Program-made: the position numbers and the translations under genes | From: an uncultured Oscillospiraceae bacterium | Lineage (GTDB): Bacteria; Bacillota; Clostridia; Oscillospirales; Oscillospiraceae | Assembly (NCBI GenBank): GCA_934675115.1 | Contig: CAKUPH010000012.1 | Coordinates: 1-38,125 of the forward strand | Reading direction: 5' to 3' | Length of the DNA: 38,125 bases | Shown: piece after piece, positions 15,605 through 23,570 of the stretch | Position numbering within the stretch: the stretch's first letter is position 1 | Layout of the letters: the number at the start of each line of letters is the position of its first letter | The notes under the pieces: model-generated | Database searches by the model: none | What the model was told of the DNA's origin: nothing | Seen by the model: only the letters and a program-made list of their open reading frames with translations

Positions 15605-16096
15605 ATGGACTATAAAACCCTCAGAGAGACGGACGAAACCGTGGTCATCCTCCCCGGGGCCCGGGTCAACGGCGACGTGACCTTTGGCCGCGGCTGCTCC
15701 GTCTGGTTCAACGCCGTCATCCGCGGCGATCAGGCCCCCATCACCATCGGGGAAAACACCAACATTCAGGATAACTCCACCCTCCACACCAGCGATCGGC
15801 GCAGCATGTCGCTGGGCAGCGGCGTCAGTGTGGGTCACAACGTGGTGCTCCACAGCTGCACCGTCGGGGATAACTGCCTCATCGGCATGGGGGCCATCGT
15901 CATGGACGGGGCCGTCATCGGCAGCAATTCCATCGTGGGCGCGGGGGCGCTGGTCACCAAAAACACCATCGTGCCCGAGGGCTCCATGGTACTGGGCAGC
16001 CCCGCCGCCGTCCGCCGCCCCCTGACGGAGGAGGAAATCGAGGGCAACCGCCGCAACGCCCGGGCTTATCTGGAGAAAAAGGAGCTGTACCGATGA
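15605..16096 (+). CDS. Gamma-class carbonic anhydrase-like hexapeptide-repeat protein
   Basis: A 163-residue left-handed beta-helix protein made of hexapeptide repeats. His61 (STLHTSD), His78 (SVGHNVV) and His83 (VLHSCTVGD) keep the order and the five-residue spacing of the three zinc/iron ligands of the Cam/CaiE/YrdA family, and AVIRGD is conserved, so metal binding is likely. Proven carbonic anhydrase activity in short relatives is rare, so the name is cautious. It sits between aroC and pheA, 20 bp after aroC and overlapping pheA by 4 bp (ATGA). No member of the aromatic pathway needs this fold, so its role in the operon is unknown; it may supply or remove CO2/bicarbonate or simply share regulation. 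Confidence 0.88.
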   Translation: MDYKTLRETDETVVILPGARVNGDVTFGRGCSVWFNAVIRGDQAPITIGENTNIQDNSTLHTSDRRSMSLGSGVSVGHNVVLHSCTVGDNCLIGMGAIVMDGAVIGSNSIVGAGALVTKNTIVPEGSMVLGSPAAVRRPLTEEEIEGNRRNARAYLEKKELYR

Positions 16097-17244
16097 GTGA
16101 GGATATTCAGGAGCTGCGGGGGCAGATCGACGTCATCGACCGGCAGCTCACCGAGCTGTTCCGGCAGCGGATGGCCGTCACCAAAAAAGTGGGCGAGTAC
16201 AAGGCCGCCCGGGGCCTGCCCGTGCTGGACCGGGCCCGGGAAAAGCAGGTGCTGGCCGCCAAGGCCGCGCTGGTGGGGGACGACCTCCGGGCGGACATCA
16301 CCACATTGTTCGAGACTATCATGGCCCTCTCCCGCCGCCAGCAGGCGGCGCTGGCCGACGACGGCGCGTGGATACAAACCCACCGGGAGGCGTGGTCCGC
16401 CTGCCGCATCCCCCCCGCCGACCCCCGGGTGCTCTATCAGGGAGAGCCGGGGGCCTACGCCGAGGAGGCCGCCGTCCGGTTCTTCGGCCCGGACTGCCGC
16501 CGGAGCAACACCGCCACGTGGGAGGACATTTTCGTCGCCCTCCGGGACGGGCAGGCGGACTACGGCGTGTTGCCCATTGAGAACAGCTCCACCGGCTCCA
16601 TCAATCAGGTCTACGACCTGTTGGCCCGGTACGGCGCGTACATCGTTGGGGAGCAGACCATCCGGGTAGAGCACTGCCTTATGGCCCCACCGGGAGCCAC
16701 CCTCGATACCATCCGGCTGGTATGCTCCCATGAGCAGGGCCTGTTCCAGTGCGAGGACTACTTAAAGCAGCACCCCCAGTGGCAGCGGAAGGCCATGCTC
16801 AACACCGCCGCCGCGGCCAAGTGGGCGGCGGACAGCGGAGACGTGACCGTGGCCGCCATCGGCTCCCGCCACGCCGCCGGGCTGTACGGCCTCACCATTC
16901 TGGCCGAGGGCGTGAACACCAACCGGGAAAATTTCACCCGCTTCGTGGTGGTCTCCCCCCTGCCGGAGCTGCGGGAGGGCCGCAACAAGATCAGCGCCAT
17001 GTTCACCCTGGCCCATGAAAGCGGCACCCTTCACCGCATTATGACGGTGTTCGCCACCGGCGGGCTGAACATGATGAAGCTGGAATCCCGGCCCATCCCC
17101 GGCCGGAGCTGGGAGTACCGCTTCTTCGTGGACTTCACCGGCGATCTGGCCGCCTACGGCATAGACAGCATCCTCCGGGAGATGAGCCAGTGCGCCGAGA
17201 CCCTGCGCATTCTCGGCAACTACAGGGCCGACGACACGGAGTGA
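16093..17244 (+). CDS. pheA: Bifunctional chorismate mutase / prephenate dehydratase (P-protein)
   Basis: A 383-residue enzyme converting chorismate through prephenate to phenylpyruvate. Residues 1-90 are an AroQ-type chorismate mutase (ELRGQIDVIDRQLTELFRQRM, with VGEYKAARG). Residues about 110-290 are the dehydratase (YQGEPGAYAEEAA, LPIENSSTGSINQVYDLL, NFTRFVVV with the catalytic TRF Thr). Residues about 300-380 are an ACT domain with LESRPIPGRSWEYRFFVDF, the ESRP Phe-binding motif. Phe feedback on the enzyme is therefore expected, besides attenuation of transcription. The start overlaps the preceding gene (ATGA). It is the only branch enzyme after chorismate in the operon, which marks the operon as Phe-directed. 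Confidence 0.96.
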   Translation: MSEDIQELRGQIDVIDRQLTELFRQRMAVTKKVGEYKAARGLPVLDRAREKQVLAAKAALVGDDLRADITTLFETIMALSRRQQAALADDGAWIQTHREAWSACRIPPADPRVLYQGEPGAYAEEAAVRFFGPDCRRSNTATWEDIFVALRDGQADYGVLPIENSSTGSINQVYDLLARYGAYIVGEQTIRVEHCLMAPPGATLDTIRLVCSHEQGLFQCEDYLKQHPQWQRKAMLNTAAAAKWAADSGDVTVAAIGSRHAAGLYGLTILAEGVNTNRENFTRFVVVSPLPELREGRNKISAMFTLAHESGTLHRIMTVFATGGLNMMKLESRPIPGRSWEYRFFVDFTGDLAAYGIDSILREMSQCAETLRILGNYRADDTE

Positions 17245-17251
17245 GGGCATT

Positions 17252-17761
17252 ATGAAAAACATCGTTCTCATCGGCATGATGGGCTGCGGCAAGTCCTCCA
17301 TCGGCCGCCATCTGGCGCAGGCGCTGGGCCGGGAGCTGGTGGACACCGACGAGCTCATCGAGCGGCGCGCGGGCATGTCCGTCTCCGACATTTTCGCCCG
17401 GAAGGGCGAGGACTTTTTCCGGGACGAGGAGCTGGGCGTCAGCGAGGAGCTTGCCCTGCGGCAGGATCTCATCATCGCCTGCGGCGGCGGCCTTCCCCTG
17501 CGGCCGGACTGCATCGCCAGTTTGAAGTACAGCGGCGTCGTGTTCTGGCGGGACCGGGACCCCGGCGAGACCTATGACATGCTGGACGTCTCCGGCCGCC
17601 CGCTGGCCCAGCAGGGACGGGACGCCTTTCTGGCGCGCTACGCCCAGCGCGCCCCCATTTACGAATCGTGGGCGGACTACGTCATCCGCGGCGCGGACAG
17701 CGCCGAAGCCGCCGCCCGGATGATCCTCGACATCTTACAGCGGGAGGAGAACTGCACATGA
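17252..17761 (+). CDS. aroK: Shikimate kinase
   Basis: A 169-residue P-loop kinase phosphorylating shikimate at O3. The Walker A motif GMMGCGKSS covers residues 8-16. The shikimate-binding DTDELIE (about 32-38), FRDEE and ACGGGLPLR follow, and the lid region lies around SGRPLAQQGRDAFLARYAQR. Length is normal. It begins 7 bp after pheA and its TGA overlaps the ATG of the next gene, so it is co-translated with it. Confidence 0.96.
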   Translation: MKNIVLIGMMGCGKSSIGRHLAQALGRELVDTDELIERRAGMSVSDIFARKGEDFFRDEELGVSEELALRQDLIIACGGGLPLRPDCIASLKYSGVVFWRDRDPGETYDMLDVSGRPLAQQGRDAFLARYAQRAPIYESWADYVIRGADSAEAAARMILDILQREENCT

Positions 17762-19023
17762 ACTTTCTCATCATCAACGGTCCCAACCTGAACCTGCTGG
17801 GCAAGCGGGAGCCGGGCATCTACGGCAAGTCCAGCTACGCCGACCTGTGCGCCCTCATCGAGGGGTACGCGAAGGAGCACGGCTCCACCGCCCGCTGCTA
17901 CCAGTCCAACCACGAGGGGGCCATCATCGACGAGATCCACGCCGCTGACGGCGTGTACGACGCCATCATCATCAACCCCGGCGCGTACACCCATTACAGC
18001 TACGCCATTCTGGACGCGCTGAAGGCGGTGGACGTCCCCGCCTACGAGGTCCACATCAGCCACATCGACCAGCGGGAGCCCTTCCGGGCCATTTCCGTCA
18101 CCGCCCCCGCCTGCGTGGGCCAGATTTACGGACTGGGCTTTGACGGCTACCTCCGGGCCATGGACCACTTTCTGAACCAGACCGCCGACGCCCCCCAGCT
18201 GTGCGTCATCGGCGACCCGGTGGCCCACTCCCTGTCCCCGAAGATCCAGACCGCCATGCTGGCGGCTCTCGGCCGCCCGGGCAGCTACACCGCCCAGCAC
18301 GTCGCCGCCGGTGAGCTGCCCGCCTTTCTGGAGCGGGTCCGGGCCGGTGAGTTCACCGGCTTCAACGCCACCATGCCCCACAAGCAGGCCCTTTATGAGC
18401 TGGTGGACCGGCGGGACGAGAGTGCGGAGCGCACCGGCTCGGTGAACACCGTCTGCCTGCGGAATGGGCAGCTCTGGGGCTTCAGCACTGACGGGGACGG
18501 CTTCGTCGCCGCGCTGGAGCAGCAGGGTCACGCCGTGGCCGACCGCTCCGTCACTCTTCTGGGGGCCGGAGGCGCGGCCCGCTCGGTGGCCCCGGCGCTG
18601 CTCCGGGCCAAGGCCAGCCGGGTGACGGTGTGCGCCCGGGACGCCGCCAAGGCCTCCGCCCTGTGCCATGCCGCGGGCGGCGGCATGAGCCACGTGGGCT
18701 TCGACCCCGCCACCCTGTCCCAGACGGCGGAGTCCACCCAGATCCTCATCAACTGCACCAATCTTGGCATGACCGGACTGGGGCAGTTTGCCGACCTGAC
18801 CTTCGTGGACTTCCTCCCGGCGGACGCCGTGGTGTGCGACCTCATTTACGACCCGGCGGAGACGGAGCTGCTCCGCCGCGCCCGGGAGCGGGGCCTTGCC
18901 ACCATGAACGGCCTGCCCATGCTGGTGTGGCAGGGGGTCCTTGCGCTGGAGCAGTTTCTGGGCGGCGCGCCGCTGGACCGGAAGGCCATGGCGGACGCGG
19001 CCTTCGCCGCGCTGGAGCGCTGA
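17758..19023 (+). CDS. aroQ-aroE: Fusion of type II 3-dehydroquinate dehydratase (AroQ) and shikimate dehydrogenase (AroE)
   Basis: A single 421-codon frame encodes two consecutive pathway enzymes. Residues 1-143 are a complete type II dehydroquinase: NGPNLNLLGKREPGIYG with Arg17 and catalytic Tyr22, NHEGAIID, NPGAYTHYS and His99 in EVHISHIDQRE. Residues about 146-421 are shikimate dehydrogenase: VIGDPVAHSLSPKI, NATMPHK with catalytic Lys209, the NADP loop LLGAGGAARSVAP, NCTNLGM and NGLPMLVWQG. The linker is only a few residues. The start is the ATG overlapping the aroK stop (ATGA); earlier in-frame starts lie inside aroK. The fusion would pass 3-dehydroshikimate directly to its reductase. 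It is the last gene of the operon. Confidence 0.95.
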   Translation: MNFLIINGPNLNLLGKREPGIYGKSSYADLCALIEGYAKEHGSTARCYQSNHEGAIIDEIHAADGVYDAIIINPGAYTHYSYAILDALKAVDVPAYEVHISHIDQREPFRAISVTAPACVGQIYGLGFDGYLRAMDHFLNQTADAPQLCVIGDPVAHSLSPKIQTAMLAALGRPGSYTAQHVAAGELPAFLERVRAGEFTGFNATMPHKQALYELVDRRDESAERTGSVNTVCLRNGQLWGFSTDGDGFVAALEQQGHAVADRSVTLLGAGGAARSVAPALLRAKASRVTVCARDAAKASALCHAAGGGMSHVGFDPATLSQTAESTQILINCTNLGMTGLGQFADLTFVDFLPADAVVCDLIYDPAETELLRRARERGLATMNGLPMLVWQGVLALEQFLGGAPLDRKAMADAAFAALER

Positions 19024-19030
19024 AAACGTC

Positions 19031-19070
19031 AAAACGGACGGAGCGGAAAATTCCGCTCCGTCCGTTTTCC
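19031..19070 (+). terminator. Terminator of the aromatic operon
   Basis: An 18-bp perfect stem (19031-19048 with 19051-19068, arm AAAACGGACGGAGCGGAA) ends in TTTTCCTTT, 8 bp after the last stop codon. Confidence 0.92.
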
Positions 19071-19086
19071 TTTCCCCGCCCCGGCA

Positions 19087-19115
19087 TTGACCTTGCAGCC
19101 CTTTTCCGATATAAT
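19087..19115 (+). promoter_or_regulatory. Promoter of thiI
   Basis: TTGACC (19087-19092) and TATAAT (19110-19115) have a 17-bp spacer. The leader before ATG is about 27 nt and carries CGGAGG. Confidence 0.85.
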
Positions 19116-19148
19116 ATCCCTACTTCATTTTAATCGGAGGAATCAACA

Positions 19149-20321
19149 ATGAGAGAGATCATGCTGCTCAAGCATGGCGAGATGGTCCTCAAGGGCCTCA
19201 ACCGCCGGGGCTTTGAGGAAAAGCTCATGGGCAACGCCAAGCGGCGGCTGAAAAAATACGGCTCCTTCAAGGTCTACACCCGCCAGTCCGCCACCTATGT
19301 GGAGCCGCTGAACGAGGACTGCGATTTCGAGGGCGCGTGGGAGTCCATGCAGAAGCTCTTCGGCGTGGTGGGTCTGAGCCGCGCCCGGGCCTGCGCCAAG
19401 GATAAGGACGCCATCACCGCCTGCGCCAAGGAATATCTGGGGGACAAGCTCCGCGCCGCCAAGAGCTTCAAGGTGGAGTCCAAGCGGGCGGACAAGTCCT
19501 TCCCCATGACCAGCATCCAGCTGTCCCAGTACGTGGGCGGCGAGCTGCACGACGCCTTCCCCCACCTGATGGTGGACGTTCACAATCCGGAGCTCACCGT
19601 CCATGTGGAGGTCCGGGACTATGAGGCCTTTGTCCACGCCGACCCGGAGCCCGGCGCCGGCGGCCTGCCGGTGGGCATGGGCGGCCGGGCGCTGTCCCTG
19701 CTGTCCGGCGGCATCGACTCCCCTGTGGCGTCGTGGATGATCGCCAAGCGGGGCGTGGTGGTGGACATGATCCACTACTACTCCTACCCCTACACCTCGC
19801 CGGAGGCCAAGGAGAAGGTGCTGGATCTGGCCCGGCTGCTGGTGCCCTACACCGGCAAGACCTGCGTCCACGTGGTTCCCTTCACCAAGATTCAGGAGGA
19901 GCTGCGCCGCTCCTGCCCCGAGGAGCTGTTCACCATCCTCATGCGCCGCTTCATGATGCGCATCGCCTGCGCCGTGGCGGAGAAAAACGGCATTCAGGCG
20001 CTGGTCACCGGCGAATCCGTGGGTCAGGTGGCCAGCCAGACGCTGGACGCCATGGCCTGCACCAACGCAGTGTGCACCGTTCCCGTCCTGCGCCCCGTGG
20101 TGGGCATGGACAAGGAGGAGATCGTCCGCATCGCCCGCCGCATCGGCACCTTCGAGACGTCCATCCTCCCCTACGAGGACTGCTGCACCGTCTTTACCCC
20201 CAAGCACCCCAAGACCAAGCCCCATCTGGAGGATCTGGTGGAGGCGGAAAAGGCGCTGGACGTGGACGCGCTGGTGGCCGAGGCCGTTGACGGCATCGAG
20301 CGCGTCATGCTGGAGCTGTAA
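19149..20321 (+). CDS. thiI: tRNA sulfurtransferase ThiI (4-thiouridine synthesis)
   Basis: A 390-residue enzyme that adenylates uridine 8 of tRNA and transfers sulfur to make 4-thiouridine. Residues about 1-160 contain the N-terminal ferredoxin-like and THUMP RNA-binding domains. The PP-loop SGGIDSPVASWMI lies near residue 186, followed by YSYPYTSPEAKEKV and TGESVGQVASQTLDAM. The length equals Bacillus-type ThiI, without the C-terminal rhodanese domain of the E. coli protein, so sulfur probably comes from a dedicated cysteine desulfurase encoded elsewhere. It is a single-gene unit. Confidence 0.96.
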   Translation: MREIMLLKHGEMVLKGLNRRGFEEKLMGNAKRRLKKYGSFKVYTRQSATYVEPLNEDCDFEGAWESMQKLFGVVGLSRARACAKDKDAITACAKEYLGDKLRAAKSFKVESKRADKSFPMTSIQLSQYVGGELHDAFPHLMVDVHNPELTVHVEVRDYEAFVHADPEPGAGGLPVGMGGRALSLLSGGIDSPVASWMIAKRGVVVDMIHYYSYPYTSPEAKEKVLDLARLLVPYTGKTCVHVVPFTKIQEELRRSCPEELFTILMRRFMMRIACAVAEKNGIQALVTGESVGQVASQTLDAMACTNAVCTVPVLRPVVGMDKEEIVRIARRIGTFETSILPYEDCCTVFTPKHPKTKPHLEDLVEAEKALDVDALVAEAVDGIERVMLEL

Positions 20322-20390
20322 GCTCCGAGACGCTGGCCCAGTCCGGCAAAAAAGCCGTCCCGCCCGTCAAAATGACCTGATTTACGCAAA

Positions 20391-20427
20391 GAAAGCGCCC
20401 CGTTCACACCGGAACGGGGCGCTTTCC
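20391..20427 (+). terminator. Probable terminator of thiI
   Basis: A 15-bp perfect stem (GAAAGCGCCCCGTTC, 20391-20405, with 20412-20426) and a 6-nt loop. The T run is weak (GCTTTCC). The second hairpin at 20494 probably completes termination. Confidence 0.65.
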
Positions 20428-20489
20428 TGCATCCCTGCCCGCGTTTCCGTCCCGATTGGCTCCCGGCGGCATGCCGTCCGTTCTGTCCG

Positions 20490-20541
20490 ATATAAAAAGC
20501 TCCCTTTTTCACTCGGAAAAGGGAGCTTTTCTTCTTTTTTC
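20490..20541. terminator. Bidirectional terminator between thiI and fakA
   Basis: AAAAGCTCCCTTTT (20495-20508) pairs with AAAAGGGAGCTTTT (20517-20530). T-rich tracts follow on both strands (TTTTCTTCTTTTTT on +; TTTTTA on -). It lies between convergent genes. Confidence 0.88.
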
Positions 20542-20542
20542 A

Positions 20543-22237
20543 TTACTCCGCGGAGATCATATAGTAGTACACGGGCTGTCCGCCGGACAGCAGGGTGATC
20601 TCGGCGCCGGGGCAGTGCCGCTGGAAGATGCCCATGGCCTCCTCCGCCTGCTCCTCGGTCACGTCCTGACCGTAGTAGACGTTGATGAACTCGGCATTCT
20701 GCTGGGGCTCGGCCTGCGCCAGCTTTTCAAGCAGCGCGGTGAGATCCCGGTCGATACCGAACAACTGGCCCTCGGTGAGCACCATGTAGTCGCCCTCATG
20801 AATCTCAAAGCCGTCGAAGTCGGAGTTCCGGGCGGCGTAGGTAATCTCGCTGGTCCTGACGTTGGACATGGCCTCGGTCATGGCGGCGGTATTCTCTTCC
20901 TCCCCCGCCTCGGGGTCCATCACCAGCATGGCGGAAATGCCCTGGGGCACCGTCCGGGTGGGCAGCACCACGACCTTCTTGCCCTCAGCCAACGCCACGC
21001 ACTGCTGGGCGGCCATGATGATGTTCTTGTTGTTGGGCAGAACGTACACGATCTCGGCGGGGGTGTGGTCGATCTCCCGGATGATGTCCTCGGTGGAGGG
21101 GTTCATGGTCTGGCCGCCGGAGATGATGCCGTCGGCGCCCAGATCCCGGAACACGGAGGCCATGCCCTCGCCGGCGCAGACGGTGACCACGCCGAACTTC
21201 TTCTCCGCCGGCGCGATCCGGCGGCCCTTCTCCTCGGCAGCCTGCTTTTCCAGCGCGGCCTCCGCCATGTCGAGGTCATCGGTGGTCTGGGGCTTGATGC
21301 CCGCGGCCATCTCCTCGTACTGGGTGCGCATGTTCTCGATCTTCGCCAACTCCAGCGTGCCGTACTTCTGGCCCTCGGTCAGCGCCGCGCCGGGGATGTC
21401 GGTGTGGACGTGGACCTTGAAGCTCTCGTCGTCCTCACCGATGACAAGGCTGTCGCCGATGCTGTTCAGATAGGCCCGGTAGGGATCCAGATCCACGTTG
21501 GGGTCGTTCTTGCGGACGATGAACACGGTGTCAAAGGTAAAGGTGATCTCCTCGTCGGTGAGGGTGGCAAAGTCCGCCTTGTCCTTTACCTCAGCCTCCC
21601 CGCTGCCGTCCTCGGGAACAGGCAGGCCCCGCAGCTCGTCCAGCATACCCTGAAGGATGACCACGAAGCCCTTGCCGCCCGCGTCCACCACGCCGGCCTT
21701 TTTCAGCACCGGATTCTGGTTGATGGTGTTGGCCAGCGCCTCGTGGCCGGTCTCGATGGCCTTTTCCAGCACAAATTCCACGCTGTTGTGCTCGGATGCG
21801 GCCTCGGTGGCAGCGGCCGCCGCCAGACGGGACACGGTAAGGATGGTGCCCTCGGTGGGCTTCATCACAGCCTTGTAAGCGGCGGCCACGCCGTCGCTCA
21901 GGGCGGCGGCGAGCAGTGCGCCGTCGGCGGTGTCCCGCTCCTTGAGGCCCTTGGCCACCCCCCGGAACAGCAGGGACAGGATGACGCCGGAGTTGCCCCG
22001 GGCGCCCCGCAGCAGGGCGGAGGCGTTGGTGGACGCGGCCTGCCCGATGGAGGCAGAGGGCTTCTTCTTCGCCTCGGCGGCGGCGGTGCCGATGGTGAGG
22101 GACATATTGGTGCCCGTGTCGCCGTCGGGGACGGGGAACACGTTCAGTTCGTTGATGCTCTGTTTCTGGGCGTTGATGGCGGCGGAGGCATGGATGATCA
22201 TGCGCTGAAACAACGCTCCGTCAATGCAGTCGATCAT
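20543..22237 (-). CDS. fakA: Fatty acid kinase catalytic subunit FakA / DAK2-domain protein (YloV family)
   Basis: A 564-residue protein. The N-terminal DhaL-like kinase domain (about 1-200) has VFPVPDGDTGTNMSLT near residue 36 (Mg-ATP binding Asp residues), RGARGNSGVILSLLFRG and DAGGKGFVVIL. The middle and C-terminal regions match the FakA/YloV layout, with VHVHTDIPGAAL and LPNNKNIIMAAQQ. Together with a FakB lipid-binding partner (not in this window), the family phosphorylates exogenous fatty acids for phospholipid synthesis. It follows an Asp23-like gene by 36 bp, the usual gene pair in Firmicutes. The start has AAAGGAAT upstream. Confidence 0.93.
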   Translation of the reverse strand: MIDCIDGALFQRMIIHASAAINAQKQSINELNVFPVPDGDTGTNMSLTIGTAAAEAKKKPSASIGQAASTNASALLRGARGNSGVILSLLFRGVAKGLKERDTADGALLAAALSDGVAAAYKAVMKPTEGTILTVSRLAAAAATEAASEHNSVEFVLEKAIETGHEALANTINQNPVLKKAGVVDAGGKGFVVILQGMLDELRGLPVPEDGSGEAEVKDKADFATLTDEEITFTFDTVFIVRKNDPNVDLDPYRAYLNSIGDSLVIGEDDESFKVHVHTDIPGAALTEGQKYGTLELAKIENMRTQYEEMAAGIKPQTTDDLDMAEAALEKQAAEEKGRRIAPAEKKFGVVTVCAGEGMASVFRDLGADGIISGGQTMNPSTEDIIREIDHTPAEIVYVLPNNKNIIMAAQQCVALAEGKKVVVLPTRTVPQGISAMLVMDPEAGEEENTAAMTEAMSNVRTSEITYAARNSDFDGFEIHEGDYMVLTEGQLFGIDRDLTALLEKLAQAEPQQNAEFINVYYGQDVTEEQAEEAMGIFQRHCPGAEITLLSGGQPVYYYMISAE

Positions 22238-22273
22238 AGCTCGTTAATTCCTTTCTGTCGGCCGGGGACTCAC

Positions 22274-22624
22274 TCACCCGATCACCATAGAATCCACGCA
22301 GACGTTGACGCTGCGCACCTCCACCCCGGTCAGGCGGGTCACGTCGTACTTGACCCGGTTCATGATGGAGCGGCTGATCTCCATCAGGTTCACGCCGTTG
22401 TCCACGATGATGTGCAGCTCGATGGTCACGGCGCCGTCCTCATGGTTGATGATCCGGACGCCCTTGGACATGGATTCCCGGCGGAGCAGGTGGACAAGCC
22501 CGTCGGTCTTGGAGCGGACGGCCATGCCTTTCACTCCGTAGCAGCTGGTGGCCACGGCACCTGTAATATTGGTAAAGACCTCGCTTCCGACGCGGATGAG
22601 GCCCTTATCGGTTTGAATCTTCAT
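22274..22624 (-). CDS. Asp23/Gls24 family envelope stress protein
   Basis: A 116-residue member of the Asp23/Gls24 (YloU) family: GLIRVGSEVFTNITGAVATSCYGVKGMA at the N-terminus (split here only by reading; no insertion), IELHIIVDNGVNLMEI, and VRSVNVCVDSMVIG at the end. The start at 22624 has GGAAGG 7 bp upstream; a longer in-frame start at 22678 lies between the promoter and this site and lacks a good ribosome site. The family is linked to envelope stress and is regularly encoded before fakA. First gene of a two-gene unit. Confidence 0.92.
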   Translation of the reverse strand: MKIQTDKGLIRVGSEVFTNITGAVATSCYGVKGMAVRSKTDGLVHLLRRESMSKGVRIINHEDGAVTIELHIIVDNGVNLMEISRSIMNRVKYDVTRLTGVEVRSVNVCVDSMVIG

Positions 22625-22688
22625 AAAACCCTTCCTTTCTTCAGGGAGTGGCAAGAGATCGTATCGATCGGTTTTCATTCGTTTTTCT

Positions 22689-22717
22689 ATTGTATTCCAT
22701 TTTCACGAAAAATACAA
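22689..22717 (-). promoter_or_regulatory. Promoter of the asp23-fakA unit
   Basis: On the minus strand TTGTAT (22712-22717) and TACAAT (22689-22694) have a 17-bp spacer. Confidence 0.7.
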
Positions 22718-22777
22718 GAGCGTTTTGCGTTCTTCCTTGTCATTGTGACATTACAGTGAATTTTTTCTCATTTGGGA

Positions 22778-22806
22778 TTGTATTTTTCGGCGGCTTCGTG
22801 TAAACT
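22778..22806 (+). promoter_or_regulatory. Promoter of the 63-residue membrane protein gene
   Basis: TTGTAT (22778-22783) and TAAACT (22801-22806) are 17 bp apart, 33 bp before the GTG start. It diverges from the asp23 promoter. Confidence 0.65.
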
Positions 22807-22839
22807 AAATACACCATTTTCAGTGAGGAGGGACTTACC

Positions 22840-23031
22840 GTGAAAGTCGCCCGTTTTGTGTTGAAGTGTGTGGCGCTGGGCCTGTCTGTGGCCACCGCCG
22901 TCTGCCTTGTTATCGCTTACTGGGATAAGCTGATGGACTTTTTCTATAATCTCGCCGACAAGGTGGAGGAAAAGAAGTCCGCCCGCTTTACCGACCCCGA
23001 GTTTGAGGACTACGCCGACTGCGATATGTGA
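22840..23031 (+). CDS. Small single-pass membrane protein, function unknown
   Basis: 63 residues beginning with GTG, preceded by GAGGAGGG at 22825-22832. One membrane segment (about 8-27: LKCVALGLSVATAVCLVIAY) is followed by an amphipathic, charged cytoplasmic-type tail (DKLMDFFYNLADKVEEKK) that ends in an acidic DPEFEDYADCDM. The promoter, ribosome site and terminator all fit this short gene, so it is real. I do not recognise a family; the layout resembles small YtxH-like envelope proteins but I would not assign it there. Confidence 0.82.
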   Translation: MKVARFVLKCVALGLSVATAVCLVIAYWDKLMDFFYNLADKVEEKKSARFTDPEFEDYADCDM

Positions 23032-23043
23032 TCCAAACGCCGG

Positions 23044-23076
23044 AAAGCCCGGAACGCGATGCGTTCCGGGCTTTTT
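23044..23076 (+). terminator. Terminator of the 63-residue protein gene
   Basis: A 14-bp perfect stem (AAAGCCCGGAACGC, 23044-23057, with 23061-23074), loop GAT, then TTTTT. Confidence 0.92.
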
Positions 23077-23078
23077 GC

Positions 23079-23228
23079 TCACTTCCGCCGCTTCCGGATG
23101 ATGACGGCCGTCACGATGACTACCGCGATGATGAGCAGGCCGGGCCACAGCTCCCGGAGCATTGCCCCCGCCACGTCCCACGGGCTGAAGATCACATCGG
23201 CCTGAACAGGGAACAGATCCATCCGCAT
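23079..23228 (-). CDS. 49-residue single-pass membrane microprotein
   Basis: An open frame beginning MRMDLFPVQADVIFSPWD, followed by one hydrophobic segment (about 28-44: WPGLLIIAVVIVTAVII) and a basic tail RKRRK, so the C-terminus should be cytoplasmic. GGAGG and AAAGGAT lie just upstream of the ATG, overlapping the stop of the 111-residue gene. It is the last gene of a three-gene membrane unit behind an MFS transporter. The strong ribosome site, the correct topology signal and the tight spacing support a real gene. It could be an accessory subunit of the neighbours; no family recognised. Confidence 0.72.
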   Translation of the reverse strand: MRMDLFPVQADVIFSPWDVAGAMLRELWPGLLIIAVVIVTAVIIRKRRK

Positions 23229-23234
23229 ATCCTT

Positions 23235-23570
23235 TCACCTCCGGAAATACGCAAGCGCCGCGCTCAGCAGCAGCCCGCTGAAATAGGAAAAGCAATTCGC
23301 GCACAGGGAAAAGAGGAACGCGGGCCGGGTGTCCCGGCCCCATTTCCGGTAAATGAGCCACTCGGCGGCCACGGCGAAGATCTCCACCCCCGCCGTCACC
23401 CACAGCCCGCCGCCCAGAAGATAGTGCAGGCTCACTGCCAGCGGGTTGGTGGCAACGTTGGCCAGCAGGAGCAGCAGCCAGTCCCGCCGGTCCCGCACCC
23501 CCCACAGCAGGGCCAGCAGGCCCTCCAGCGCCAGCGTCAGCCCGAGAGATACCGCCAGCGAGATCAGCAT
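23235..23570 (-). CDS. Four-segment integral membrane protein, function unknown
   Basis: 111 residues with four predicted membrane segments (about 1-24, 31-52, 54-74 and 84-107), separated by short charged loops such as GVRDRRD and YRKWGRD. The start ATG overlaps the end of the MFS gene (ATG at 23570, MFS stop at 23564), so translation is coupled. Two Cys in FSLCANCFSYF lie in the last segment. I do not recognise the family. Together with the MFS protein upstream and the 49-residue protein downstream it may form part of a membrane complex. Confidence 0.82.
   Translation of the reverse strand: MLISLAVSLGLTLALEGLLALLWGVRDRRDWLLLLLANVATNPLAVSLHYLLGGGLWVTAGVEIFAVAAEWLIYRKWGRDTRPAFLFSLCANCFSYFSGLLLSAALAYFRR

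Noticed and set aside
17668..17757. A longer N-terminus for the AroQ-AroE fusion
   Set aside because: The extension lies inside aroK in another frame; the ATG overlapping the aroK stop gives the standard AroQ N-terminus.
20456..22759. A 767-codon open frame on the + strand
   Set aside because: Antisense shadow of fakA and the Asp23-like gene, with His/Gly/Val-rich composition and no motif.
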